Assembly (NCBI RefSeq): GCF_018847375.1
Contig: NZ_CP072036.1
Span: 2,356,001-2,420,000 of the forward strand
DNA length: 64,000 nucleotides
DNA from: Akkermansia massiliensis
GTDB taxonomy: Bacteria > Verrucomicrobiota > Verrucomicrobiia > Verrucomicrobiales > Akkermansiaceae
Direction of reading: 5' to 3'
Shown here: piece after piece, positions 9,101-16,100 of the stretch
How positions within the stretch are numbered: position 1 is the first letter of the stretch
Layout of the letters: each line of letters starts with the position of its first letter
The notes under the pieces: generated by a model
What the model saw: only the letters and a program-made list of their open reading frames with translations
Told to the model about the DNA's origin: nothing
Database searches by the model: none
Position numbers and translations under genes: made by a program

Positions 9101-11861
9101 CCTTGATATCGCCACGCTTCAAATCGGCGGCGGCACCATGGGAAGCAACACGCAAGCCTCCGCGGTCAACGTCAACACGGGCGTCACCCTCACCAGCACC
9201 AGCGTCAAGCTGGGCGGGGCCAACGGCCAGGGAGCCCTGGCCGGCAACCTCAACATCAACGGCGGCACGGCCGTCCTGGGCGGCATCAACCTGGAAAACG
9301 ACTCCAACTCCGGCATCACGCTGGCCGGCAACGGAACCCTCACGCTGGGCGGTGACATCACCGGCGCCTCCGGCACTCTCACCCTGGGAGAAGGCACGCT
9401 CAACTCCACGGCGGACTGGAGCGCCTCCCTCAGCGTCCTCCTCAACGCCGCCTCCGGCAAAACCGCCACCGTGGACACTACGGGCGGCAGCATCACCCTC
9501 AACGGCGCGCTCAGCGGCACTGGCAGCCTCCTGAAAACCGGCACGGGCACACTCACGCTCGGCAACGCCAGCGCAGGCTACACGGGTACGGTCACGCTCA
9601 CCTCCGGCACGCTCGCCCTCACGGCGGACGGCTACAAGGGAGCGCTCAACATCACCGGAGGCACCCTCACGGGAGGAAACAACCACAAAGGAACCAAAAA
9701 CGTTACCGTCAACGCGGCCTCCGGCGTCACTTCCATCTCGCTGGGCGGCCTCTCCGGCTCCTCGCTTAAAACCATCGGCATGACGGACGCCGGAACGGTC
9801 ATCAGCGGCCTCAACGGCGCCGCCAGCCTGGACAGTGCCAGCCTGGTGGTGGGAACGGGCAACGTCTCCAAAACACAGGACCTGGCCGGAAGCACCTCCA
9901 TGATCCAATTTGACGCGGACGGCACCCAGCTGGAAATTGAAACCCTCACCCTCACCCTCTCCGCCGACCTCATCAATGCCATGCAGGGCTGGGGAGCGGG
10001 CGACCGCACCGCGTGGCTCAACCTCACGAACGGAGCGCTGGGCTACGGCACGGCCGTCTTCAACCCGCTGCTGGAAACCCTCGGCTTTGCCGTCACGGGC
10101 ATCAACGGCGGCTCCATCGGCATCACCGGTGACGCCACGCAAATCTACGCGGTAGGCAGTGAAGACAAAACCGTCTCCAGCAACTCCGAACTCGACCCGT
10201 ACCGCGCGGTCATCGTGGACGGCAACCTCGCACTCAACCTCCCGGGCGTGGACGATACGGCTGACGGCCTGACGATTAACAACCTCTCCGGCGCGGCCTC
10301 CGGCGTCATCAACATCACCAGCACGAACGACAAGACGGCATCCGTCATCCTGAACAACGAGCTGCTGGGAACAGATCCGAATACGTCCGGTCCCGATACG
10401 AAGTACTCCGGAACCATCAACGGCGGCACGGCCAACATTACCAAAACGGGAGAAGGCTCCCTGGAACTCGCCGGAACCCTGAACACCAGCGGCACGCTGG
10501 ACATGCAGGACGGCAGCCTTATCCTCTCCGGCACGGCGGACCTGGGCTCCATCAGGCTCAACTCCACCAACTCCGGAGACCTTTCCTCCCTGGACATCAC
10601 TGGAAAAACGCAAGCGGGAACGCTCACGGATGAAGGCAACGGCGGCAACCTCGCCATCGGTAAAAACGGCACGCTCACGCTTACGGGAGCCGGCTCCGAA
10701 CTTTCCAACAGCACCGTTTCCGGAACCGGCGTGCTCCATGTGGCGGACACCGCCTCCCTCGCGCTCAACGGCACCTCCAAGCTTGACGGCGTGCAGGTGG
10801 ACCTGGACGGCAGCGGAATGCTGGAACTCGGCAACGCGGCCAACACCATCTCCGGCCTGACGGGAACCGGCGCGCTGAACAACGGGTCTGCCCTGGAAAT
10901 CACCACCGCCGGGAATGCCTTGTATGAAGGCACCCTCAGCGGGGAAGGCAGCATCACCATGAACGGCACCGGCACGCAGGTTCTGAAGGGGAACGGCGCG
11001 ATCGGGCAGGCCCTCAGCGTCACCAAGGGCACGCTGGAACTGACGGGAGCGGAAGGCGGCAACGGCTCCGTTACCTATAAGAGCCTCACGGCGGCAAGCG
11101 GCGCCCATGTGCGCCTGAGTCCGGTAGGGGAGGGAACCGGAGCGGTCAACACGACGCTCACCGTCGCCAACGGACTCAACCTGCAAAACTCCCATCTGGA
11201 CCTGGTCATCAACACCAACCGTGACGACCTCTTCTCCAGCCCGGTCATCACCGTGCAGGCCGGAGACGTCAATCTGGACGGAACTACCGTTTCCCTGGGA
11301 AGCCTGGGGGACTACGACGATCCGGCGGACCCGACGGCCAACCTCAACTTCACGCTGGTGGACGCGACGGGAGCCGGAACGGTTTCGGCCAACGGAGCCA
11401 CGGTGGACGCCTCCGGCTACTTTGACTTCTACTACCAGGAATTCGGCATCCGGACGGAAGGCGGCAAGATTGTGGTGACGGGCATGGTCAAGACGGAGAA
11501 CGCCTTTATGGACGCGGCCAACACGGCCAACTCGGAAGCGGGGGCCAACCTGCTCTGGAACAACCGCGGCAACGCGCCGAAAGGCACGCAGCTCGGTGAC
11601 CTGAGGGAAGCCGTCAGAAACGACATCCAGTCCGGCAACACCTCCCGGGCGGCACGTTCCATGGCAGCCGCGGCAGGCAGCACGGTCAACGCGCTGGGAA
11701 CGGCCCAGAAGGACGCCCTGCGCGACCAGATGGGATGGATCCGCAACCGCACCACCCTCATGGGCGTCAACCCCGCCTACGTCAACGAAGACCTCCCCTA
11801 CTTCCACATGTGGATGGAAGGCACGGGCTCCTACGCCAAACTGGACACCAAGGGGAGATGA
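3126..11861 (+). CDS. Giant autotransporter 1 with repeat-rich passenger; barrel frame broken
   Basis: Encodes 2911 residues before a frameshift stop. The first ~26 residues are a signal peptide (MKLHLPLN followed by a Leu/Ala/Cys-rich core ending SVQA). Nearly all the rest is a Gly/Thr/Asn/Ser-rich passenger of short beta-strand repeats of the autotransporter-associated type (PATR-like): KTGSGTL...GGTVEM...ALGTGSIIF near residues 510-560 and RGDGTL...GGIVDI...ALGTGSIIF near 1785. These would stack into a beta-helix outside the cell. The last ~60 residues (from AQKDALRDQMGWIRNRTTL) start the C-terminal beta-barrel domain, which then stops at TGA 11859-11861. The paralogue at 13139 continues in frame at the same point, so this copy is truncated by a one-base insertion near 11851-11858. 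Surface adhesion or mucin contact is inferred, not shown. Confidence 0.85.
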   Translation: MKLHLPLNLLSALLACCAALSASVQADPLTITTNQTFDTDVTWNEATTIGANDLTLTIEAGKTLTQAEGAFNVGDNSLTITGGGVFKIETAATVKAGNGSGTRTLTIDNATLDLSSPGASLSMKGDNYTRYKVTVTNGGVLRVGEYAYDGAGLGSMAVNTGYWTLNNGRLEITKESDGTFGNGLTVAAGGGAVEVVNAGSTMSITADNTHNIQLNGALTITGAGNMITGSDNAFRGTGRLIKDGSGTLTLANSSSFTGGVELKGGTLIVSHASGMGTNKNLSVTGNAAIGGISAGYGGLSLSAGAGLDVSAVDSNAGLSMTGGVLSLGGQNTMTGNLNLGAAVRIDATHMTVNGNPLLALNGALTVNGSLLLENSDSVSWSAGTYNLINATGGITGDLANTILLGTEYIGNWSTTDNTLKFVVAQVTSLTWTGGGDNTWTVGGTGNSPWNAGLSFANGNGVIFGDVAGNAPQTVNIAGQVNPGLIVVNAEATGYTWTGSGSLVGSSKLQKTGSGTLSIATDNAGFSGEVLLGGGTVEMQHASALGTGSIIFNGGALKYGTGITADVSGQIKTDALASNSILVDTNGNAVTWASLAGWTGTVTRTGSGSLLLGAGTYGGKLTNSGPGSLVIGAGDSTLNGGINGTITKTGTGTLTLGLNSFNASGGGTLVVEQGTVMLADETGTWSSNLNITLGENTVMDVAGARTKVTGTGTLTMGNGSTLHLRNGNAAGANFDMKIVLDAAGGFAFLNGAIYGNATAVSSTITGTGGLKIISDAGGNRWGFITGWVKNSYDGDTEIAGTGNLVNLTYNIGDASIVSGQTLTPWGQGNVTLGGSEKNVTVTFSNLNSNTVTGGVSLDGDITLKGTNAATALSIFNGATVNVNLNGKVSVETSGTGTAAIASGDSLQMLGGLGGTGTLAVNTRNNAGALTLGGDVSGFSGTLNLSGANLYLNADTALAGTLNASTAKVTALRKQNVTGTLNAASLAVDGSALSADGATLTVSNLALGADAGVSLDINGNITAGTYTLVSWDNLTAGNFADAGTMTLTGALASLYQGTFNVNTGDKTVTVSVSMADGVVVWDGNPIGAVDNTTTYLFDGTHTGVASLTGDVNAKAIYFNNGAGQDLELTNNGGKLSGNGAMTKLGEGKVTFNSSNNDYSGAVNIKEGTVAVKANMALGTGTVTVDRTGRLEIGVTGGIADILGATMPTINGGTIAFASGGANTLGTNLANGSGINLEVSGAGTALTVSTAQTKTALTTVGEGAVLNLGKNGNGGESILYGNLMVNGGTLNTTAGDPFGYNNSGNFGTLTLNNGTWNVGGGNTTMANTRMVFNNSRVILNIPGGGLNGFDLFSGTNTIVTQQSATGMSVFSVAEGAPSTGQANALTLRGGTVIFDIARGNFALDDTNTADLKLDVIVAKEGNGANLVKQGNGVLQLTKASDYTNQTLIKEGTILLTGAGSLGSGAVTLGGNGDAFLTYAVDADQTVANAIGGTGSITQKGPGKVTLSGANTYAGTTNAEAGTLAAGSATAFGTSTVSISSGATLDIGNYAVNNAVNVKAGTADALSTGAITSNGGSIGSLTLGSYSRLNVTGDMAMAAGSSFTFDMTGLTAGGNALVTLTGGLTLTGTHNVTLNNYDTLTDAGDYSLLTVGSGTLTLGSFNIGDLINDAHPELTYTLGLSADGKTLQLKIESSANMLTWNGTADAGTWSAGDVSNWTYGGSGSAPATTDGQPLLFDNTAANKTVTITGDVAPSSIVVSNSGADNTYTFQGDGHITGATTILTKRGDGTLQIRNTNTYGGSTSLEGGIVDINGDGALGTGSIIFGGGTLQASGNVTLTQTMVQKNAGDAVKLAASGTGTTLTVDTAGQDSFLSLNWNISGNGAVALGNIANTKILSGTVTVASGSTLKLSGGNEIALSGVLKNISGTLAKTDGGSLLVKAANGHDALNGTLSNAGGSIVLSGYGAATANRTVTVNGTLNADLIDVTYGVTLDLKKDLDIATLQIGGGTMGSNTQASAVNVNTGVTLTSTSVKLGGANGQGALAGNLNINGGTAVLGGINLENDSNSGITLAGNGTLTLGGDITGASGTLTLGEGTLNSTADWSASLSVLLNAASGKTATVDTTGGSITLNGALSGTGSLLKTGTGTLTLGNASAGYTGTVTLTSGTLALTADGYKGALNITGGTLTGGNNHKGTKNVTVNAASGVTSISLGGLSGSSLKTIGMTDAGTVISGLNGAASLDSASLVVGTGNVSKTQDLAGSTSMIQFDADGTQLEIETLTLTLSADLINAMQGWGAGDRTAWLNLTNGALGYGTAVFNPLLETLGFAVTGINGGSIGITGDATQIYAVGSEDKTVSSNSELDPYRAVIVDGNLALNLPGVDDTADGLTINNLSGAASGVINITSTNDKTASVILNNELLGTDPNTSGPDTKYSGTINGGTANITKTGEGSLELAGTLNTSGTLDMQDGSLILSGTADLGSIRLNSTNSGDLSSLDITGKTQAGTLTDEGNGGNLAIGKNGTLTLTGAGSELSNSTVSGTGVLHVADTASLALNGTSKLDGVQVDLDGSGMLELGNAANTISGLTGTGALNNGSALEITTAGNALYEGTLSGEGSITMNGTGTQVLKGNGAIGQALSVTKGTLELTGAEGGNGSVTYKSLTAASGAHVRLSPVGEGTGAVNTTLTVANGLNLQNSHLDLVINTNRDDLFSSPVITVQAGDVNLDGTTVSLGSLGDYDDPADPTANLNFTLVDATGAGTVSANGATVDASGYFDFYYQEFGIRTEGGKIVVTGMVKTENAFMDAANTANSEAGANLLWNNRGNAPKGTQLGDLREAVRNDIQSGNTSRAARSMAAAAGSTVNALGTAQKDALRDQMGWIRNRTTLMGVNPAYVNEDLPYFHMWMEGTGSYAKLDTKGR

Positions 11862-12654
11862 AAGCGGCTACCAGCTCACCACCTGGGGCGGCACCGTGGG
11901 CATGGACGTGGACCTCAGCGACCACTTCACGATGGGAGCGGCCTTCACGGCCAACTACGGCGACCTGACGGCCAGCGCGGCGGACTCTGCGGACGGCCAC
12001 CTGGACAGCTACTACGCCAACCTCTTCGGGCGCTACCAGAGCAAGCGCTGGGCGCACACATTGATCCTGACGGGTGGGTGGAACGACGCGAAGCTCAACC
12101 GCACGGTCAACTACGGGGAAGGCAGCTACAGGACGCAGGGCAACACCAACGGGTGGGGCTTTGGAGCGATGTATGAACTGACCTACGACGTGTACCTCAA
12201 TGAAGACAAGAGCAGCATCCTGCAGCCCCTGGCCAACGCCTCGGTAGTGACGACGACACATGGACGGCTACACGGAAACGGGAGCGGGGAACGCGGGCCT
12301 GAATGTAGGCAAGCAGGAATGGACGACGGGAACGGTAGCACTTGGCGGTCGGTGGATGGGGCCTTGTAGGCAGCAACATCTTCGGGCGAGAAGCGCTGGC
12401 TGAGTTCCGGGTGAACGCGGCCCAGGACATGGGCGACCGCCGCGGAGAAACGGGCATGTAGGCTGCTGGGCAACCCCGGCTTCATGCAGAGCGGTGCGTG
12501 GGGCGAAGGTTGGAACGACGGCGCTGCAAATCGGAGCGGGGCTGAGCGTGCCGGTAGGAACGCAGGGAACGGTCTTCATCAACGGGAACGCGGACTTCCG
12601 TGACGGAGCCAACTCGGTGAACGGGAAGCGTGGGCTACCGGTATGACTTTCTAA
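11862..12654 (+). pseudogene. Out-of-frame remainder of autotransporter 1 beta-barrel
   Basis: This stretch encodes the rest of the autotransporter barrel if seven extra bases are ignored. Compared with the copy at 18256-19045, single-base insertions lie near 11851-11858, 12251-12258, 12358-12361, 12451-12463, 12491-12495, 12621-12628 and 12639-12652. All seven are +1 and none is a deletion. Between the first and second, the frame reads cleanly as barrel sequence (MGMDVDLSDHFTMGAAF and on to LQPLANASVV). The corrected end would be GYRYDF with the C-terminal Phe typical of outer-membrane barrels. Either a decayed gene or, given the one-sided error pattern, base-calling errors in an assembled repeat. 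Confidence 0.75.
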
Positions 12655-12709
12655 GGAGAGTTGAAGTTTGAGAGAGGAGAGTTGAGCGGAGACGTTCCAC
12701 TCTCCGAGC

Positions 12710-12751
12710 CAGCAGGGCCGTTGCGGACAAGAGCCGGGGACGGCCCTGCTG
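12710..12751 (+). terminator. Hairpin after autotransporter 1
   Basis: CAGCAGGGCCG at 12710-12720 pairs perfectly with CGGCCCTGCTG at 12741-12751 around a 20-base loop. It lies ~55 bp after the stop and is conserved after autotransporter 2. No U-run follows, so it may act as an mRNA 3'-end stabiliser or a factor-dependent stop rather than a classical intrinsic terminator. Confidence 0.5.
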
Positions 12752-12876
12752 CGTCACGGAACATTGCATGCTGTGCGGCGCTTCTGCCGGCATGGTGCAG
12801 TAGCGCAGTTGATATCATATAGTGGAATAAATGATGTTAAAATGGATTATTGATTCCATCCGGAATGATTCGCAAG

Positions 12877-13071
12877 GCGGATTAAAAATCCGCTAGGGAA
12901 CGGAAAAGCCGCCAATATACCAGAATGAACCTGCTTGCATGTTTATACTGATAAGGATACCACCACGAACATACCTGATTGCGGACCAGATATAGCATGA
13001 AAACGGTCTTCCAGGAGAGTTGCAACGCCTACGGAATCAACGTTTAAGCTTGTAGGAGGATTTTTAATCCG
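12877..13071. repeat. Paired inverted palindromes (second pair)
   Basis: GCGGATTAAAAATCCGC at 12877-12893 and AGGATTTTTAATCCG at 13057-13071. The 13-bp cores GGATTAAAAATCC and GGATTTTTAATCC are exact reverse complements. The downstream member is preceded by GTAG, which recalls the GTAG tetranucleotide of REP elements, and the upstream one is followed by CTAG. The span of about 195 bp is close to the other two pairs. Confidence 0.6.
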
Positions 13072-13115
13072 TTAATGATGATAAAAAGCCTCCTGTCAGG
13101 TTCAGGAGGTATTTT
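13054..13115 (+). promoter_or_regulatory. Attenuator-like alternative hairpins before autotransporter 2
   Basis: CCTCCTG at 13089-13095 can pair with CAGGAGG at 13103-13109, followed by TATTTT, a short terminator-like hairpin. The same CCTCCT, preceded by AAAAAG, can instead pair with AGGAGGATTTTT at 13054-13065 (11 pairs with one A-G mismatch). The two pairings exclude each other, as in transcription attenuators or leader switches. The ATG of the gene is ~30 bp downstream. Function is inferred from base pairing only. Confidence 0.4.
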
Positions 13116-13138
13116 CACGTTCATTTTCATTAAAAATT

Positions 13139-16100
13139 ATGAAGCTGCACCTTCCCTTGGGTCTCCTGTCCTCTCTGATTGCCTGCATGGCCGCCGTTTC
13201 CTCACCGCATGCCTTGGCGGAAACCTATACATGGCTTGGCGGAACGGATGGCTGGATCCATACAAATGCCAACTGGAATCCGGCGCCGACCAATTATGCA
13301 AACGTGTGGGCCGGAACCAGTGCCAATATTATGCAATTCAGCGGACCATATGGAGATAATGTTCAAAAGGCCGTCAAGGCCCAGTTCAATAGCTTGTCGC
13401 TGGGTGGCATTAATGTGGCGGCAGGTGCTTCAGGATTCAGTGTATCCTCCAGCGACGGCGGTTCCCGCGTCGTCAATTTCCGTGCTCCGGGAGAAGGGCA
13501 GGCGACGGTTTTCAACATCGGGGAGGATTTTTCGTTAGGATCAACGGGTACGGCCTGGGAGGGCGTTTCATTTTATGCGAATACCTTGTTCCAGATCGCT
13601 GCAGGCAAGACCATGAACGTTTATGGAGCGCTTGCGGTTGGGGAAGGGATTACTGATCCCCCCACAATTACTGTGGGAGGTGTGGGGTATTCTGGTACGC
13701 TGATTTTGAATTCGGCCGCACAGACGACGAATGTAACTGATCAATCCGTCAACAGGAACCGTCAAGCCATGACAGCGAACTGGATGGTTACGGGAGGGGC
13801 AACATTGCAGTTGAATAATGCTACTGCTCTGGGTTCGGGAATGGTGAACCTGAATGGAGGCAATTTGAAAGCGCAGCATGATGCTACCTACAATAATACG
13901 CTGACCGTGAGTGGTTCATCTGGCCTGACGGTAAACGCCGCCACGCAGTTTTCCAATGTGACTCTTGCCGCCGCGGGTTCCCTGAACATGAATGGTGGAA
14001 CTCTTGGTATTGCCGCTGCTGGCAGTCTGACGCTGGGCGCGTCCGGCACGATCACAGGCAATCTGACGCTGGGGGAATCCTCCTTTTTAAATTTTTCCAA
14101 TCTTCCGGCTTCCGGCGCGTCTCTGCTCAATGTGACCGGAACGCTGACCGTGAACAGCGAACTGCTTCTGGGGCAGGGAACGATAGACGGCGTGGCCTGG
14201 GCGGAGGGTTCCTATGACCTGATCAGCGCGGGCACCGTCACCGGAGTTTCTGCCAGTTCCTTTGTCCTGGGCGACAATCTTCTGGGTTCCTGGAGCACGG
14301 GGAACGGCAAGCTTACCCTGGTGGTGGCGCAGGTGGCTTTGCTTGAATGGAAGGGGGGCGACGGAATCTGGTCCGTCACTGCTCCCGCCGCTTCCCCGTG
14401 GAAGGACGACGGCGTTTACAATGATAATTCCGGAGTCGTCATGGGAGACATTGGCGGCAGCGCCCCGCAGACGGTGACCATTGATGGCGCCGTCTCTCCC
14501 ACGATTATCATGGTGCAGGCGGATACGACGGATTATGTATGGGATGCCGCGGCAGGGGGCGGCTCTCTGGAAGGCAACGGTAATCTGGAAAAGACCGGCA
14601 ACGCCAAGCTGACCATCAATACGGCCAATACCAACTATACCGGAAAGGTGATCCTGGGCGGCGGCACGCTTGAAATGGGAGATGACGCCGCCCTCGGCGC
14701 CGGCAGTCTGTCGTTTGACGGCGGTATCCTCCAGTATGGCGCTGGCGTGACGGCGGATATTTCCGGACAGATTTCCTCCACGAGCAAGAACTCCATTAAA
14801 GTGGATACCAACGGGAACGCCGTAACGTGGGCTTCCGTGGATAATTACAAGGCGATGGCCATGGAAAAATCCGGAGACGGCACCTTGAATCTTGGCGCCG
14901 CCGTGTATGCGGGCGCTCTGACGGTGGACGGAGGTTCCGTGTCCATTGCCTCCGGAAATGTTCAAACGAGGTTTTCCGCGGGAGTCACGGTGAATGCGGG
15001 AGGAACCCTCGCCATTTCCAGCGCCATCGATGGAATGCCTTCCGGAAACAGCGCCAACATCGTCATCAACGGCATGAGCGGAGCGGGCCGGATTGAGCTG
15101 GACAACCAGGCGGCCAAATCCCGTTTTTACATTTCAGGAGACAATTCATCCTTTACCGGGGAACTGGTCGCATCCGGGTTGAATAATAATCCGGGCAGTA
15201 CAAATGATGCCCGCGACCTCCAGTTTGCCACCGCCGCCAGCATGGGGAGGGGGACGTTAACCCTGAATGGACGCGGTTTCTGGATGGATGCCGTCAACAC
15301 GGCGGATACCGCCGTCATGGCAACGATCAATGTGCTGGAGAAAGGAACCTACTTGAACGGAGGGAGCGGCAAGTCCTATTACTTTGGCGGGGCATTCACC
15401 GGTTCAGGTACGGTGACCACCGCACTGGGGGATGCCTTCGCCTACTTGACGGGAGACATGACCGGGTTCCACGGGGCGTTCACCCGCACTGGCAATGCCC
15501 TGTTTACCTGGGCATTCGGCAACAATACGGCGGCGACCCTGAATGATGGCAAGCTTTTCGGGGATGGTGTGGTGTTAAAGGCTGATGGCGGAACAAGCTT
15601 GTTCAAATTCTCCTACACCAATGACCTCGTTCTGATGAACGCCACCGTAGGAGCGGAAGGCGCCCTGAACGCCAGGGTGGAACAGGCCGGAACCGGAACG
15701 CTGGTGCTGACGCAGGACAATACCGCTACGGGGACGCTCACCATTACCAGCGGCACGGTTCAGCTGGGCAATGGAGAGGGCACAGGCTCCTGGGTCGGGC
15801 AGATTACCGGGGCAGGAGCTCTGATCGTGAACAGGGCCGGCGGGTCCCCGGTCCTGGAACTGAACGCCGCTAACAATTACCAGGGAGGAACCACCCTGAA
15901 CGGCGGCACGGTGAAGGCGCTGGGCGCCGGTTCCCTGGGGACCGGGAATGTTTCCGTTAACGGCGGTTCCGTTCTGGACATGAACAACCAGGCGATTGCC
16001 AACAACATCACCATTACCAAGGGAGGGCTGCAACATGCAGGAGCCTACGCCACTGCCGGCGGCGTAACCGTGAATGCGGAGGCCAATTCCGGGGATATTG

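Larger units (their letters stand above)
11663..12751 (+). repeat. Near-identical 1.08-kb 3' repeat, copy A
   Basis: Aligns base for base with 18061-19140 over the start of the barrel, the rest of the barrel, the stop and a trailing hairpin, while the passengers upstream are only distantly similar. Substitutions are few (for example CTTCACG versus TTTTACC, and GACTCTGCG versus GACAGCGCG). The length difference comes from single-base insertions in copy A: seven in the coding part and one in the hairpin loop. Such sharply bounded identity between paralogues points to gene conversion or recent segmental copying. Confidence 0.85.
12752..13138 (+). other. Intergenic region between the autotransporters
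   Basis: About 390 bp with no credible gene. It contains an AT-rich stretch around 12810-12870, a palindrome pair (12878 and 13057) and an attenuator-like structure just before autotransporter 2 (separate entries). No clear -35/-10 pair could be chosen with confidence. Confidence 0.5.

Noticed and set aside
7152-11807. 1551-codon open frame antisense to autotransporter 1
   Set aside because: Low-complexity Arg/Gly/Val/Asp/His product with no domain. It arises because the Gly/Thr/Asn codons of the sense gene have GC-rich third positions and avoid complements of stops.
13075-13359. 94-codon frame starting at ATG ATG with an AGGAGG 15 bp upstream, a possible leader peptide gene
   Set aside because: It runs ~220 bp into autotransporter 2 in another frame, and the product is not peptide-leader-like. 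The AGGAGG is better explained as part of the hairpin system.
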